The notes under the pieces are model-generated. The model saw only the letters and a list, made by a program, of their open reading frames with translations, searched no databases and had not been told where the DNA came from. A DNA stretch of 14,761 bases from JBDKFK01 sp039798745 (GTDB lineage: Bacteria > Patescibacteriota > Microgenomatia > UBA1406 > GWC2-37-13), in NCBI GenBank assembly GCA_039798745.1, contig JBDKFK010000035.1, positions 1 through 14,761 of the forward strand, given 5' to 3'. The position numbers were made by a program, and so were the translations under genes. Shown in pieces: positions 1 through 5,716 of the stretch (position 1 is the first letter of the stretch; each line of letters starts with the position of its first letter).

Positions 1-1
1 G

Positions 2-526
2 TTCACGTGGGCGCTCACGCTGGCGCAAGCAGATGTTGATGCTGAAACAGTAAATCTTACCCCAGGGCAAGAAATTGCCGCTGCGGTGGATGATCTGGAT
101 GACGCGTTCGCAGCACTGCTGTCGCAGGTCGAAGACACAGGCGAGACAGCTCAAGAACAACGCGTTGAGGAAGCTGTAACGGCTACCGAAGACGCACCTG
201 TACTGGCTGCCCCTGAGGAAATTGCTGAACTTGACCCCACTCTCCAACCGTTCAGCTTTCCTGCCGAAGACGCAGTAGCGGCGCTTTTGGAGCCAGGTGA
301 AGACCTTATCGAGACAGTTGAGGCGATCGTCGCCGAACCTGTTCACGATGAACGTAATAGCTTGCTCCTCGCGCTCCTGGCGGTGGATCAACCCGCCCCT
401 GACACAAGCCCTCTTCCCAGACGGCACGTGCCAAGCGGAACCGTGCATCGGCCTATCCCACCCGCCCCGGGAAATAGGTTCATGCGCTACGTGCATAGGT
501 TTATATCGAGACTCGGCTTGTTGTGA
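2..526 (+). CDS. Acidic protein of unknown function, 5' end outside window
   Basis: The reading frame is open from the first full codon of the window to TGA at 524-526, so the start lies upstream. The GTG at 86 has no SD in front of it and is unlikely to be the start. The visible 174 residues are rich in Asp, Glu and Ala, with two similar helical blocks (PGQEIAAAVDDLDDAFAALL and a PAEDAVAALLEPGEDLIETV-like block). A proline-rich linker follows, then a short basic, probably amphipathic C-terminus ending RFMRYVHRFISRLGLL. No catalytic motif, signal peptide or clear transmembrane segment is visible. I do not recognise the family. It closes the first plus-strand module and is followed by a strong hairpin. 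Confidence 0.7.
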   Translation, partial: FTWALTLAQADVDAETVNLTPGQEIAAAVDDLDDAFAALLSQVEDTGETAQEQRVEEAVTATEDAPVLAAPEEIAELDPTLQPFSFPAEDAVAALLEPGEDLIETVEAIVAEPVHDERNSLLLALLAVDQPAPDTSPLPRRHVPSGTVHRPIPPAPGNRFMRYVHRFISRLGLL

Positions 527-550
527 ATCGATAAAAACCTATAACGCTCG

Positions 551-574
551 AGGGGGTGCCACGTGGCGCCCCCT
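551..574 (+). terminator. GC-rich hairpin after the first gene
   Basis: AGGGGGTGCCA pairs with TGGCGCCCCCT, giving about 10 pairs including one G-T wobble. It begins 24 nt after the stop at 526. There is no U-tract, so it could be a factor-dependent terminator or an mRNA 3'-end stabiliser rather than a classical intrinsic terminator. Confidence 0.55.
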
Positions 575-582
575 CTCCCTCC

Positions 583-730
583 TCTCTCGATGCTTTGACT
601 TTGGGGGGTACCGGCTGGTACCCCCCAATGAGAAGTATATTTACATACGTGATACAGACCAGTACCTGATTAGCATGGTACAATGTGGTTTTGTGTTACT
701 GTACCTTTATAACCGAGAGAGCATGTAATC
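583..730 (+). repeat. Structured intergenic element, copy 1
   Basis: TCTCTCGAT (583-591) is followed by GCTTTGACTTT, a 10-bp hairpin with a GGCT loop (603-626), and AATGAGAAG. The inverted partner CCGAGAGA lies at 713-720. That partner is enclosed by a second stem, GATTAgCATG (668-677) with CATGTAATC (722-730), which has one bulged G. Copies 2 and 3 share the order and flanking words but have different hairpin sequences. It lies before the three-gene module starting at 1006. Function unknown; a regulatory RNA or a protein/DNA recognition site are both possible. Confidence 0.6.
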
Positions 731-1005
731 GCATAAAGAAACAGAACCAACCACATAAACCATGAAGCGGGAATCAACATAATGAATGATTTCGTTATGT
801 TCACTCCCCTTTCATGGGACGGTATGCCGACGTTGACAGACGGCATATTGATCAATGTAGGTTCATCGTTCTGTCATCCCCACTATTGTCCCCCGCTCTT
901 TCCTCAAGAGCCGATGAAGAAAGGAGTTGCCCTGAAAACATACCCTCGACCGGTGCAGCTATGTTGCCGCACTGTATCAATCTGAATGCAAGGAGGCATG
1001 CCCAC
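731..1005 (+). other. Non-coding, hairpin-rich leader before the 1006 gene
   Basis: No convincing gene is seen here. An open frame at 782-985 lacks an SD and lies across stem structures. Visible stems are AACATAA (776-782) with TTATGTT (795-801); TATGCCG (823-829) with CGGCATA (841-847); and TTCATCG (862-868) with CGATGAA (912-918), which encloses GCTCTT/AAGAGC (895-911). This looks like a structured 5' leader. No known riboswitch class was recognised. Confidence 0.45.
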
Positions 1006-1662
1006 ATGACTGGAACTCAAATCCAAGAGCTCGCGCCCGCCCGTCGTATCACTCCCGCGCTTTTAACTATGCGCATCTTTCTGGAACAGGCATTGGACGG
1101 ACGGTTCACGTCCAAATCCTGGCCGAAAATCATCCGCCAAGTCACAACCGCAGTCGCGGCCTGGCCGGATTTGGGAGAAATTGGTGATCCTTCACCTTTC
1201 CTTGAAAGGTTAAGGAAACTGCAGGGGCGAGAAGACCTCGGAAGAGAGTTGCTTCGCGCGTTCGACTATGAATGGCACTCCGGAGTTACACCCGACGAAC
1301 TAGAAGGGTGGACTCGTGCGTTTGCTTTGACGCTCCTTTACGCCATCTATGGCGAATTCGAGCGGCTGGGCTGGGCTCAGGCGATGGATCTCATCGAAGG
1401 ACTGCTGGCGGACGATCTGTCCGGCCACTCAGTTCGACAATACGGAATCCGTAAGGCGCTCTGCGTCTTGCGATTCCTGGAGATCTATGACGATGCTGAG
1501 CGTGCGAGTTGTCTTCTCACCCTCTGGACTTCCAGGGGTGCCATCTTGAGGACTCCTGTACTGAAGATATGTGAAGGGCTGACCGCGCTCAGATCTTCTG
1601 ATCCAGCGGAACAGCTCAACCGAATCCCGCTTGAACTGCATATCGGCCGGTTGGCTCGATAG
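1006..1662 (+). CDS. Orphan soluble helical protein, 218 aa
   Basis: ATG at 1006 is chosen because AGGAGG at 991-996 lies nine bases before it. In-frame codons further upstream (for example ATG 961) lack an SD. The protein is 218 residues, appears soluble and mostly helical, and is rich in Leu, Arg and Trp. Acidic and basic residues are mixed throughout (for example GRELLRAFDYEWHSGVTPDELEGW and GWAQAMDLIEGLLADDL). No signal peptide, membrane segment, nucleotide-binding loop or metal-binding cluster is visible. I do not recognise it. It is the first gene of a plus-strand module continuing at 1721 and 2073, with hairpins in both intergenic gaps. A helical adaptor or repressor-like role is possible but unsupported. 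Confidence 0.72.
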   Translation: MTGTQIQELAPARRITPALLTMRIFLEQALDGRFTSKSWPKIIRQVTTAVAAWPDLGEIGDPSPFLERLRKLQGREDLGRELLRAFDYEWHSGVTPDELEGWTRAFALTLLYAIYGEFERLGWAQAMDLIEGLLADDLSGHSVRQYGIRKALCVLRFLEIYDDAERASCLLTLWTSRGAILRTPVLKICEGLTALRSSDPAEQLNRIPLELHIGRLAR

Positions 1663-1674
1663 TATGTCTGTCGT

Positions 1675-1697
1675 GATCCTCTGCCTGGCAGGGGATC
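1675..1697 (+). other. Intercistronic hairpin
   Basis: GATCC-T-CTGCC pairs with GGCAG-G-GGATC across a minimal loop, including one T-G pair. It starts 12 nt after the stop at 1662 and ends 12 nt before the SD of the next gene. There is no U-tract. A processing or stability element within a polycistronic message is more likely than a terminator. Confidence 0.5.
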
Positions 1698-1720
1698 CTG
1701 TCAGACAAGAAAGGACCACG

Positions 1721-2014
1721 ATGATCCTCGAGCTAACTATACTCACCGCACGATACGAACTACCGCCGCGCGATCTGATCGATGCTCTTAATAAGAGCAC
1801 GAATGGATATTCGGTAGTAATCGTGTTTGCAACAAGAATCACCAATACAGACAATGTAACCAAAGTCTGGTTCGGTGCCAGCAACAAGCGGAAAGTGCTG
1901 GATGCAATACGATCCAGCGGGGTCGACTATACACGCATAAGGCGGTGTGACAAACCAAATCCTCGACTTATTCAGCGCGAGGTAAATAGCCCGCCGCCCG
2001 AATCCGAAGCCTAA
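1721..2014 (+). CDS. Small orphan alpha/beta protein, 97 aa
   Basis: ATG at 1721 is preceded by AGAAAGGA, a moderate SD about six bases upstream. The open frame extends further 5' but overlaps the previous gene without a good initiation site. The product begins with a strand-like stretch (MILELTILTARYEL), then a helix (PPRDLIDALNK), strands (YSVVIVFATRI, KVWFGA), a helix (KRKVLDAIRSSG), and ends in a Pro-rich tail (NSPPPESEA). The beta-alpha-beta-beta-alpha order could be a small ferredoxin-like fold, which is inference only. There is one cysteine, and no catalytic or membrane signature. It lies between two strong hairpins in the 1006-2506 module. Confidence 0.65.
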   Translation: MILELTILTARYELPPRDLIDALNKSTNGYSVVIVFATRITNTDNVTKVWFGASNKRKVLDAIRSSGVDYTRIRRCDKPNPRLIQREVNSPPPESEA

Positions 2015-2019
2015 TAGCC

Positions 2020-2052
2020 GGGGATCTTGAATGCAGTGCATTCAAGATCCCC
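2020..2052 (+). other. Perfect 16-bp intercistronic hairpin
   Basis: GGGGATCTTGAATGCA (2020-2035) and its exact complement (2037-2052) are separated by one base. The hairpin begins five bases after the stop at 2014. The SD of the next gene, AAGGAG (2058-2063), starts five bases beyond it. The following bases TATTTAAGG are not a real U-tract, and the SD being so close argues against simple termination of the operon. Confidence 0.6.
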
Positions 2053-2072
2053 TATTTAAGGAGAGCCCCCCG

Positions 2073-2506
2073 ATGGTGCTCACAAAAGACCTCGTACGCG
2101 TCTTGCCGAACTTTGGAACACTGGAATCCGTGATGGCCATGATCGGGCGTATCTTATTCTGCTCCGTTCCCTGTTAGATCAGGGTCCAATCGTATTCAGG
2201 TTCAACCTGGATGCGGTTAAGAACGAAGAGAATGAACCTGCTCGGTCCGCCACGCAGGAATCTGATACTGCTTGTCTGGCGTACTGTATCTATGATATGG
2301 CGGTTCGCCTTGGTCATAGCAAGTATTGTCAGGCATTGGAACAAACGTTTGGACCGCTTCATAGCGAGTATTTTAATGCTCGCTTTTTCCTCGACGTCGA
2401 ACACAACTTTGAAGAAATGGATACCTCGCATGCATTCGAGAAAGCGCTCGAAGAAGCATGTGAACTGTTCTCTATAACTCTACAATCACGTGAGGTGGCG
2501 GCCTGA
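2073..2506 (+). pseudogene. Orphan protein with a -1 frameshift near its start
   Basis: The start with an ideal SD (AAGGAG 2058-2063, nine-base spacing) is ATG 2073, but that frame stops at TAG 2175 after 34 codons. The frame one base behind is open from 2060 to TGA/TAA at 2506. It reads convincingly as protein from about 2102 onward (LAELWNTGIRDGHDRAYLI, then QALEQTFGPLHSEYF, then SHAFEKALEEACELF), yet it has no ATG until 2297. The AAAA run at 2084-2087 is the simplest switch point. A fifth A, or a -1 slip of tRNA-Lys on AAAA, joins MVLTK to RPRTRLAELWN and yields about 144 residues. The joined product is soluble, helical and acidic at its C-terminus, and belongs to no family I recognise. 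Homopolymer sequencing error, true mutation and programmed frameshift cannot be separated here. Confidence 0.6.
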
Positions 2507-2521
2507 CTCGCGAACTCTCCT

Positions 2522-2545
2522 CTCCCCCCGAGTTTTCGGGGGGAG
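2522..2545 (+). terminator. GC-rich hairpin closing the 1006-2506 module
   Basis: CTCCCCCCGA pairs perfectly with TCGGGGGGAG around a four-base loop, 16 nt after the stop at 2506. No U-tract follows. It has the same position relative to the next structured element as the hairpins at 551 and 4411. Confidence 0.6.
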
Positions 2546-2557
2546 GGATGTATATGC

Positions 2558-2679
2558 TCTCTCGATTCCACTTTTAAGGTTAACCAGTTTAAGCTGGTTG
2601 AACTTAGAAATAGGAATGTAGAACCGACGGAACCATCGCATGTTCCTGAACGTTCTTGGCAACTTTGACAATCGAGAGA
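2558..2679 (+). repeat. Structured intergenic element, copy 2
   Basis: TCTCTCGAT (2558-2566) is followed by TCCACTTT and a hairpin, AAGGTTAACCAG with CTGGTTGAACTT (2576-2605, one mismatch, loop TTTAAG). AGAAATAGG comes next. The exact inverted partner ATCGAGAGA is at 2671-2679, leaving 104 nt between the arms, against 106 in copy 3. A second stem around the partner is not obvious here. A palindromic repeat begins 11 nt further on and may have displaced it. Confidence 0.55.
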
Positions 2680-2689
2680 AGCAAAAAAG

Positions 2690-2779
2690 GCTCAGAAGAT
2701 GAGCAGTAAGGGAGGGTGTCATTCCCGCGCAGGCGGGAATCTAGACAATTCACCTTTCTTTACTACTCATCTTATGAGC
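2690..2779. repeat. MITE-like palindromic repeat with GTCATTCCCGC core
   Basis: Arms of 20 bp (2690-2709 and 2760-2779) match inversely at 18 of 20 positions. Inside them is TGTC-ATTCCCGC-GCAG-GCGGGAAT-CTA-GACA (2717-2747). The ATTCCCGC..GCGGGAAT hairpin resembles dispersed intergenic repeats of the GTCATTCCCGCG type seen in many bacterial genomes. No transposase is encoded. It lies in the leader between structured element copy 2 and the membrane module. Confidence 0.6.
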
Positions 2780-2870
2780 TATAGCCCAGGGTTTCAGTGG
2801 ACAACCCCGAGGCCGAACACCGTCCACATCTTTCCCCTCTAAAACCTATAAGGAAAAGAAAGGAGACCAC

Positions 2871-3056
2871 ATGACACTGAGAATCTGGGTCATATTGTTG
2901 ACCCTACTCCTTGCCCTCGGGTTTGGTATTTGGGGCAGAACACGATTGCATGGTTTGATCACTGGGATCGCCATAGCTATCGTGGTATATCTGCTTTGGG
3001 GCCTATTAGGGCTCCCACCTATCCCGTGGGATCGCGTACCTGGTTTTCTACCGTAA
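2871..3056 (+). CDS. Small two-span membrane protein, 61 aa
   Basis: ATG at 2871 follows a good SD (AAAGGAG 2859-2865). The 61-residue product has two hydrophobic segments, about residues 4-20 (RIWVILLTLLLALGFGIW) and 27-48 (LHGLITGIAIAIVVYLLWGLL). A short Arg-containing turn (GRTR) separates them, and the tail is Pro-rich (GLPPIPWDRVPGFLP). The positive charges in the loop suggest both termini lie outside or periplasmic, which is inference. It is the first of three genes separated by only 27 and 11 nt, so one transcript is likely. A holin-like or assembly-factor role fits the size, but nothing in the sequence establishes it. Confidence 0.72.
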   Translation: MTLRIWVILLTLLLALGFGIWGRTRLHGLITGIAIAIVVYLLWGLLGLPPIPWDRVPGFLP

Positions 3057-3064
3057 TCACTTAT

Positions 3065-3077
3065 CTCCTGAAAGGAG
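3065..3077 (+). promoter_or_regulatory. SD-occluding mini-hairpin before the 3084 gene
   Basis: CTCCT (3065-3069) can pair with AGGAG (3073-3077), the core of the SD for ATG 3084, across a GAA loop. Ribosomes finishing the 61-aa gene eight bases upstream would melt it. It may therefore couple translation of the two membrane genes. Confidence 0.4.
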
Positions 3078-3083
3078 GGCCTT

Positions 3084-3722
3084 ATGCAACTCGATTACCG
3101 AAATCGAACCACCATCGCCTTCGCAGTGATACATGTATTGCTGCAGGGCGTAATGCTGGGTCTGGGCACCGTCATACTGGTCAAATATCCACCGGCGACG
3201 ACGGATGCGTTGACAGTAGCGCTGTTTATCCTCACCATGGTTATCAGCCTTGTCGTGCTCGTGCGGCTGCCCCCACGCATAGCCTTCGCGGACTATGTTA
3301 TGAAGGTTTGGACGCGCACCACGACCTGGATGCTAATTATGCATGAGCACGAACTGCTGAAACAGCACCCGCTGTATAAGCAGGTTCGTGTGCGTGTGTG
3401 GGAGCACCTTGACAAGCAGGTCGGACTGTTTCACTCCCCGATCAATCGCGACTGGAAATTTGGAAAATATCTTTCCCGTCGTTTTTGGTCAAAGCATGGC
3501 AGCACTGTCATGCGGCTGTGGGGATGGTCTGGCCTGTTGCTGTCGCTGACCTTCTATGGCTACTCAAAAAAGCGCTATGAGCGCCTCTGGATAGCCATCC
3601 ATGATATAGTCAATCTGGAGACTTTGTTTATCGTCGAAGATGGCATCCTCAGTGAGGAAGTCATCGAGGCGGTAACGCAGCCGAACCAAGCAACTGACGT
3701 TGCAATGCTCGCCGAAGTCTGA
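3084..3722 (+). CDS. Orphan membrane protein with cytoplasmic-type domain, 212 aa
   Basis: ATG 3084 follows AAAGGAGG (3071-3078). Two strong transmembrane segments lie at about residues 10-33 (TIAFAVIHVLLQGVMLGLGTV) and 41-61 (DALTVALFILTMVISLVVLV). A basic, Trp-rich soluble region follows (residues 70-140, with LLKQHPLYKQVRVRVWEHLDK). A third, weaker hydrophobic or re-entrant stretch is at about 140-160 (VMRLWGWSGLLLSLTFYGY), and the C-terminus is acidic. I do not recognise the family. It is the middle gene of the membrane module, 27 nt after the 61-aa gene and 11 nt before the 222-aa gene. That spacing points to an envelope complex of the three products. No channel, transporter or enzyme signature is visible. 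Confidence 0.75.
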   Translation: MQLDYRNRTTIAFAVIHVLLQGVMLGLGTVILVKYPPATTDALTVALFILTMVISLVVLVRLPPRIAFADYVMKVWTRTTTWMLIMHEHELLKQHPLYKQVRVRVWEHLDKQVGLFHSPINRDWKFGKYLSRRFWSKHGSTVMRLWGWSGLLLSLTFYGYSKKRYERLWIAIHDIVNLETLFIVEDGILSEEVIEAVTQPNQATDVAMLAEV

Positions 3723-3733
3723 AAGGAGACCTC

Positions 3734-4402
3734 ATGATACGCTTTACTGGAGTTGCTGTAGTGGCAGGGATTGCAGAATCCCTGGTGGGCTTATACGCCC
3801 ATCTGCCGATAGCAACCATCGTCCTCTTTGTCACGATTACCGTCGTGGCACTGGTAGCGTTGGCTGCCTTCACTCCGGCAGTGTCCGAACCACCCGTTTC
3901 CGTCGTTTCGTACAAGGCCATGGAGATCCGTCTCCAGGACGTGTCGCTCCTCAAGGCGCTCGTTCAGGAAAATATGACGGCCGATCACCTGGTCGAACTG
4001 TTCGCCGACGTAGTGGCTCGTATGTCCAAAGGCTTTCTGACTGCGTCCGATACGGACGCCTACATCAACTTCCTGCTAAAGCATGAAGCGGGTCAACCAA
4101 TTCCGCTCTCATCGTCTGACATACGAGTGGTTGATCCACCGGCCCTAACCAACGAGAACTTTCGGTTCTTCGCGGCCGGTGTCAACCAGGTCGTTCGCCT
4201 TATCGAGAGGCTCAGGGCTGAACATGACGTCTCACCCGAAGAGCTCGTTCAAATCATGCTGCGCTACGCGCAGCTACGAACTAACGAGTTCGATGACGGA
4301 CCGCTTGGACTCCACCTCATGATTAACCCCGAGGCGGAGTTCCGCTGGGCGGAACAGCGGCTTTTTGAGATGCGGGATCTGTATCTCATCCCCGTCGCCT
4401 AA
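3734..4402 (+). CDS. Orphan membrane-anchored protein with C-terminal helical domain, 222 aa
   Basis: ATG 3734 has AAAGGAG at 3722-3728, starting within the stop region of the upstream gene, so the two are tightly coupled. The N-terminus is hydrophobic (residues 3-20), and a clear membrane segment spans about 24-48 (LPIATIVLFVTITVVALVALAAFT). A Pro-rich linker (PAVSEPPVSV) leads to a soluble, mainly helical acidic domain (residues 60-222). This holds segments such as LLKALVQENMTADHLVELFADVV and NQVVRLIERLRAEHDVSPEELVQIML. No catalytic motif is apparent. Its anchor-plus-helical-domain layout complements the two other membrane proteins, suggesting a scaffold or peripheral subunit of the same complex (inference). 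A 19-bp hairpin follows nine bases after the stop. Confidence 0.75.
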   Translation: MIRFTGVAVVAGIAESLVGLYAHLPIATIVLFVTITVVALVALAAFTPAVSEPPVSVVSYKAMEIRLQDVSLLKALVQENMTADHLVELFADVVARMSKGFLTASDTDAYINFLLKHEAGQPIPLSSSDIRVVDPPALTNENFRFFAAGVNQVVRLIERLRAEHDVSPEELVQIMLRYAQLRTNEFDDGPLGLHLMINPEAEFRWAEQRLFEMRDLYLIPVA

Positions 4403-4410
4403 AACCGTAC

Positions 4411-4451
4411 CAGTCAAGAGAGAGCTCCGAATCGGAGCTCTCTCTTGACTG
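4411..4451 (+). terminator. Perfect 19-bp hairpin after the membrane module
   Basis: CAGTCAAGAGAGAGCTCCG (4411-4429) is exactly complementary to 4433-4451, with AAT as loop. It begins eight bases after the stop codon at 4402. There is no U-tract, as in the other hairpins of this block. A terminator or transcript-end protection is likely. Confidence 0.65.
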
Positions 4452-4460
4452 TAAATTGCT

Positions 4461-4604
4461 TCTCTCGATACTTTGACTCTATGATGAACTATAGTTCATC
4501 CTAGTGAGAAGGACTCTTACTGTTCTTTGAAAATCGACTGATAACCATACATAGTAGGAACGCTATATTTCTACCATCGAGAGATATGACGCCCCTACTA
4601 TGTA
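4461..4604 (+). repeat. Structured intergenic element, copy 3
   Basis: TCTCTCGAT (4461-4469) is followed by ACTTTGACTCT, a perfect palindromic hairpin GATGAAC-TATA-GTTCATC (4483-4500), and CTAGTGAGAAG. The exact inverted partner ATCGAGAGA is at 4576-4584, 106 nt after the first arm. A second, perfect 11-bp stem (TACATAGTAGG 4548-4558 with CCTACTATGTA 4594-4604) encloses the partner. Pairing of the distant arms would therefore form a pseudoknot or compete with that stem. The region to the next start (4605-4668) holds no gene. Confidence 0.65.
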
Positions 4605-4668
4605 CTGCCCCGGACATTCCCCTTCTTTCTCCGCCTTGATAATTGTTTTATAGTCAGGAGGGATTCAC

Positions 4669-5169
4669 GTGAGTGCTGATGCGGCTATTCCTTTATGGAT
4701 GGAGCATGGCTTACTCGATGAACTGACTGCGTTGCAGTCAGGTGCCGAAGTTACCAGGCCACTTACCTGGCCTATTTCTGAACTGGAGATTCTTCAGATC
4801 GGACGTGCGATAGTATCGCTTACCGAACGAACGGATCTGGAAACATGCTACAGACAAACCCCCGATGAAAAACTCATCGTATGGAGACGCCGTAAGTTTG
4901 CAATCCAGATTGGAATGGAGCTCTACTCATGGAGAGAGTTTGTATATCACATCCAACAACTGGAACCAGGTCGCACCATAAACCTGCGCGTGAAATGTTT
5001 TGAAAACGTTGATGAAACGTTCAGAGAAATGCTTCGCGTGTCTATCACACATGACCTCAGACTCGCTGATGAGGCTAACCGACAGGATATAACGATAACG
5101 GTTGTAGACGCGGCACGCCTTACCTATACCATTTCTGCTCTTTTAGCCACGGAGGTACCTCATGGATAA
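4669..5169 (+). CDS. Orphan soluble protein, 166 aa, GTG start
   Basis: The GTG at 4669 is chosen because AGGAGG at 4656-4661 lies seven bases before it and no ATG is comparably placed. The 166-residue product is soluble. A helical N-terminal part (PLWMEHGLLDELTALQ, SELEILQIGRAIVSLTERTD) is followed by a basic strand (VWRRRKFAIQIGMELY) and alternating strand and helix segments (RTINLRVKCFENVDETFREMLRVSITHD, DITITVVDAARLTYTISALL). No active-site motif or membrane segment is seen, and the family is unknown. Its last eight bases overlap the next gene, so the two are translationally coupled. The structured element copy 3 and about 60 nt of leader precede it. Confidence 0.72.
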   Translation: MSADAAIPLWMEHGLLDELTALQSGAEVTRPLTWPISELEILQIGRAIVSLTERTDLETCYRQTPDEKLIVWRRRKFAIQIGMELYSWREFVYHIQQLEPGRTINLRVKCFENVDETFREMLRVSITHDLRLADEANRQDITITVVDAARLTYTISALLATEVPHG

Positions 5170-5404
5170 ACGCCGAAGTCTGTTTGCTGTGCTCGTAGGA
5201 ACCGCAGTTCTCGCAGCCGTGAAGCTCAGCTCGCATAGACATTCTATGAAAAAAGCTGAGCCGCTCATGGTCATGATGCTCGACGGCACTCCCGTCGGCA
5301 GGACCCGACAGGTATGGCTCTGCCACTGCGGTGAAGCCGTAACCTTTAGCTCGGGCAAGAGCTGGATTACCTTTCGCTCCAGCCCTGTGCCTCCCGGTTT
5401 ATAA
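5162..5404 (+). CDS. Small single-span protein with CxC motif, 80 aa
   Basis: ATG 5162 has GGAGGT at 5151-5156 and overlaps the end of the 166-aa gene by eight bases. The product begins with a basic N-terminus and a hydrophobic segment (residues 6-22, SLFAVLVGTAVLAAVKL), which could be a membrane anchor or an uncleaved signal. A His/Lys-rich stretch follows, then an 'LMVMMLDGTPVG' strand and a C-terminal WLCHCGEAVTFSSGKSWITF-like beta segment. The Cys-His-Cys could bind metal or form a disulphide, but a single CxC is too little to name a fold. It is the last gene of the plus-strand series, followed by three successive hairpins. Confidence 0.65.
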   Translation: MDKRRSLFAVLVGTAVLAAVKLSSHRHSMKKAEPLMVMMLDGTPVGRTRQVWLCHCGEAVTFSSGKSWITFRSSPVPPGL

Positions 5405-5420
5405 TGTCGCCGGCCAAAGG

Positions 5421-5451
5421 ATGAAACAGCAGATAGTATCTGCTGTTTCAT
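5421..5451 (+). terminator. Perfect 15-bp hairpin after the 80-aa gene
   Basis: ATGAAACAGCAGATA (5421-5435) and its exact complement (5437-5451) are separated by one base, 16 nt after the stop at 5404. It is followed by TCCTAGG rather than a U-tract. Confidence 0.55.
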
Positions 5452-5474
5452 TCCTAGGTTATCAGTTCGAATAC

Positions 5475-5534
5475 GCTTGCGCTGTGTTGTCGGTATCGTT
5501 AACGCATGTTAACGCTACGGATAACGGCGCAAGC
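5475..5534. other. 60-nt imperfect palindrome between convergent modules
   Basis: GCTTGCGC (5475-5482) pairs with GCGCAAGC (5527-5534). The interior continues to pair with a few mismatches up to a central CGTTAAC-GCAT-GTTAACG (5497-5514). It is not followed by a U-tract and sits between two other hairpins. It could be a terminator component, a protein-binding palindrome or a recombination site; the sequence does not decide. Confidence 0.5.
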
Positions 5535-5551
5535 CATGGTTTTACAACATC

Positions 5552-5596
5552 CCCGCCCCACGTCGTTCGCGAACGACGTGGTGTGCGGGTTTTTTT
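5552..5596 (+). terminator. Strong intrinsic terminator
   Basis: A perfect 12-bp stem (CCACGTCGTTCG with CGAACGACGTGG, 5558-5581) is extended by CCCGC (5552-5556) and GCGGG (5585-5589). Seven Ts follow at 5590-5596. This is the only hairpin in the plus-strand block with a classical U-tract, and it ends transcription before the convergent minus-strand operon. Confidence 0.85.
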
Positions 5597-5652
5597 GTGC
5601 ATAAAAATAGCGTTAAGAGATTTTTTTGTAAAAATATAAGAAGATAAATACT

Positions 5653-5684
5653 GGTGTCGGACGGGGTTTCCCCCATCCGACACC
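5653..5684 (-). terminator. Terminator of the minus-strand operon
   Basis: GGTGTCGGA pairs with TCCGACACC, with an inner GGGG/CCCC stem around TTTC. It lies 33 nt beyond the stop of the 387-aa gene on the minus strand. Downstream in that direction the DNA is AT-rich, with U-runs after an interval. Confidence 0.65.
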
Positions 5685-5716
5685 AAAGACACTTCAGAGA
5701 ATGAGTGGCCTTGCAG

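Noticed and set aside
782..985. 67-codon plus-strand open frame before the 1006 gene
   Set aside because: It has no SD in a block where real genes have strong ones. It lies across several stems, and the product (Pro/Cys-rich, irregular) looks non-coding.
1429..1887. 152-codon minus-strand open frame
   Set aside because: It overlaps two SD-equipped plus-strand genes, has no initiation signal and has a low-complexity hydrophobic product.
583..4604. Reading the CTTTGACT words of the structured elements as -35 boxes
   Set aside because: No -10 hexamer lies 16-18 bases downstream in any copy. The position is occupied by the hairpins instead.
583..4604. CRISPR array or direct-repeat array
   Set aside because: The shared words occur as widely spaced single copies with genes between them. 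There are no regular repeat-spacer units and no cas genes.
5475..5534. Integron attC site
   Set aside because: The GTTAAC cores face each other at the centre of the palindrome rather than at its outer ends, and no integron integrase is present.
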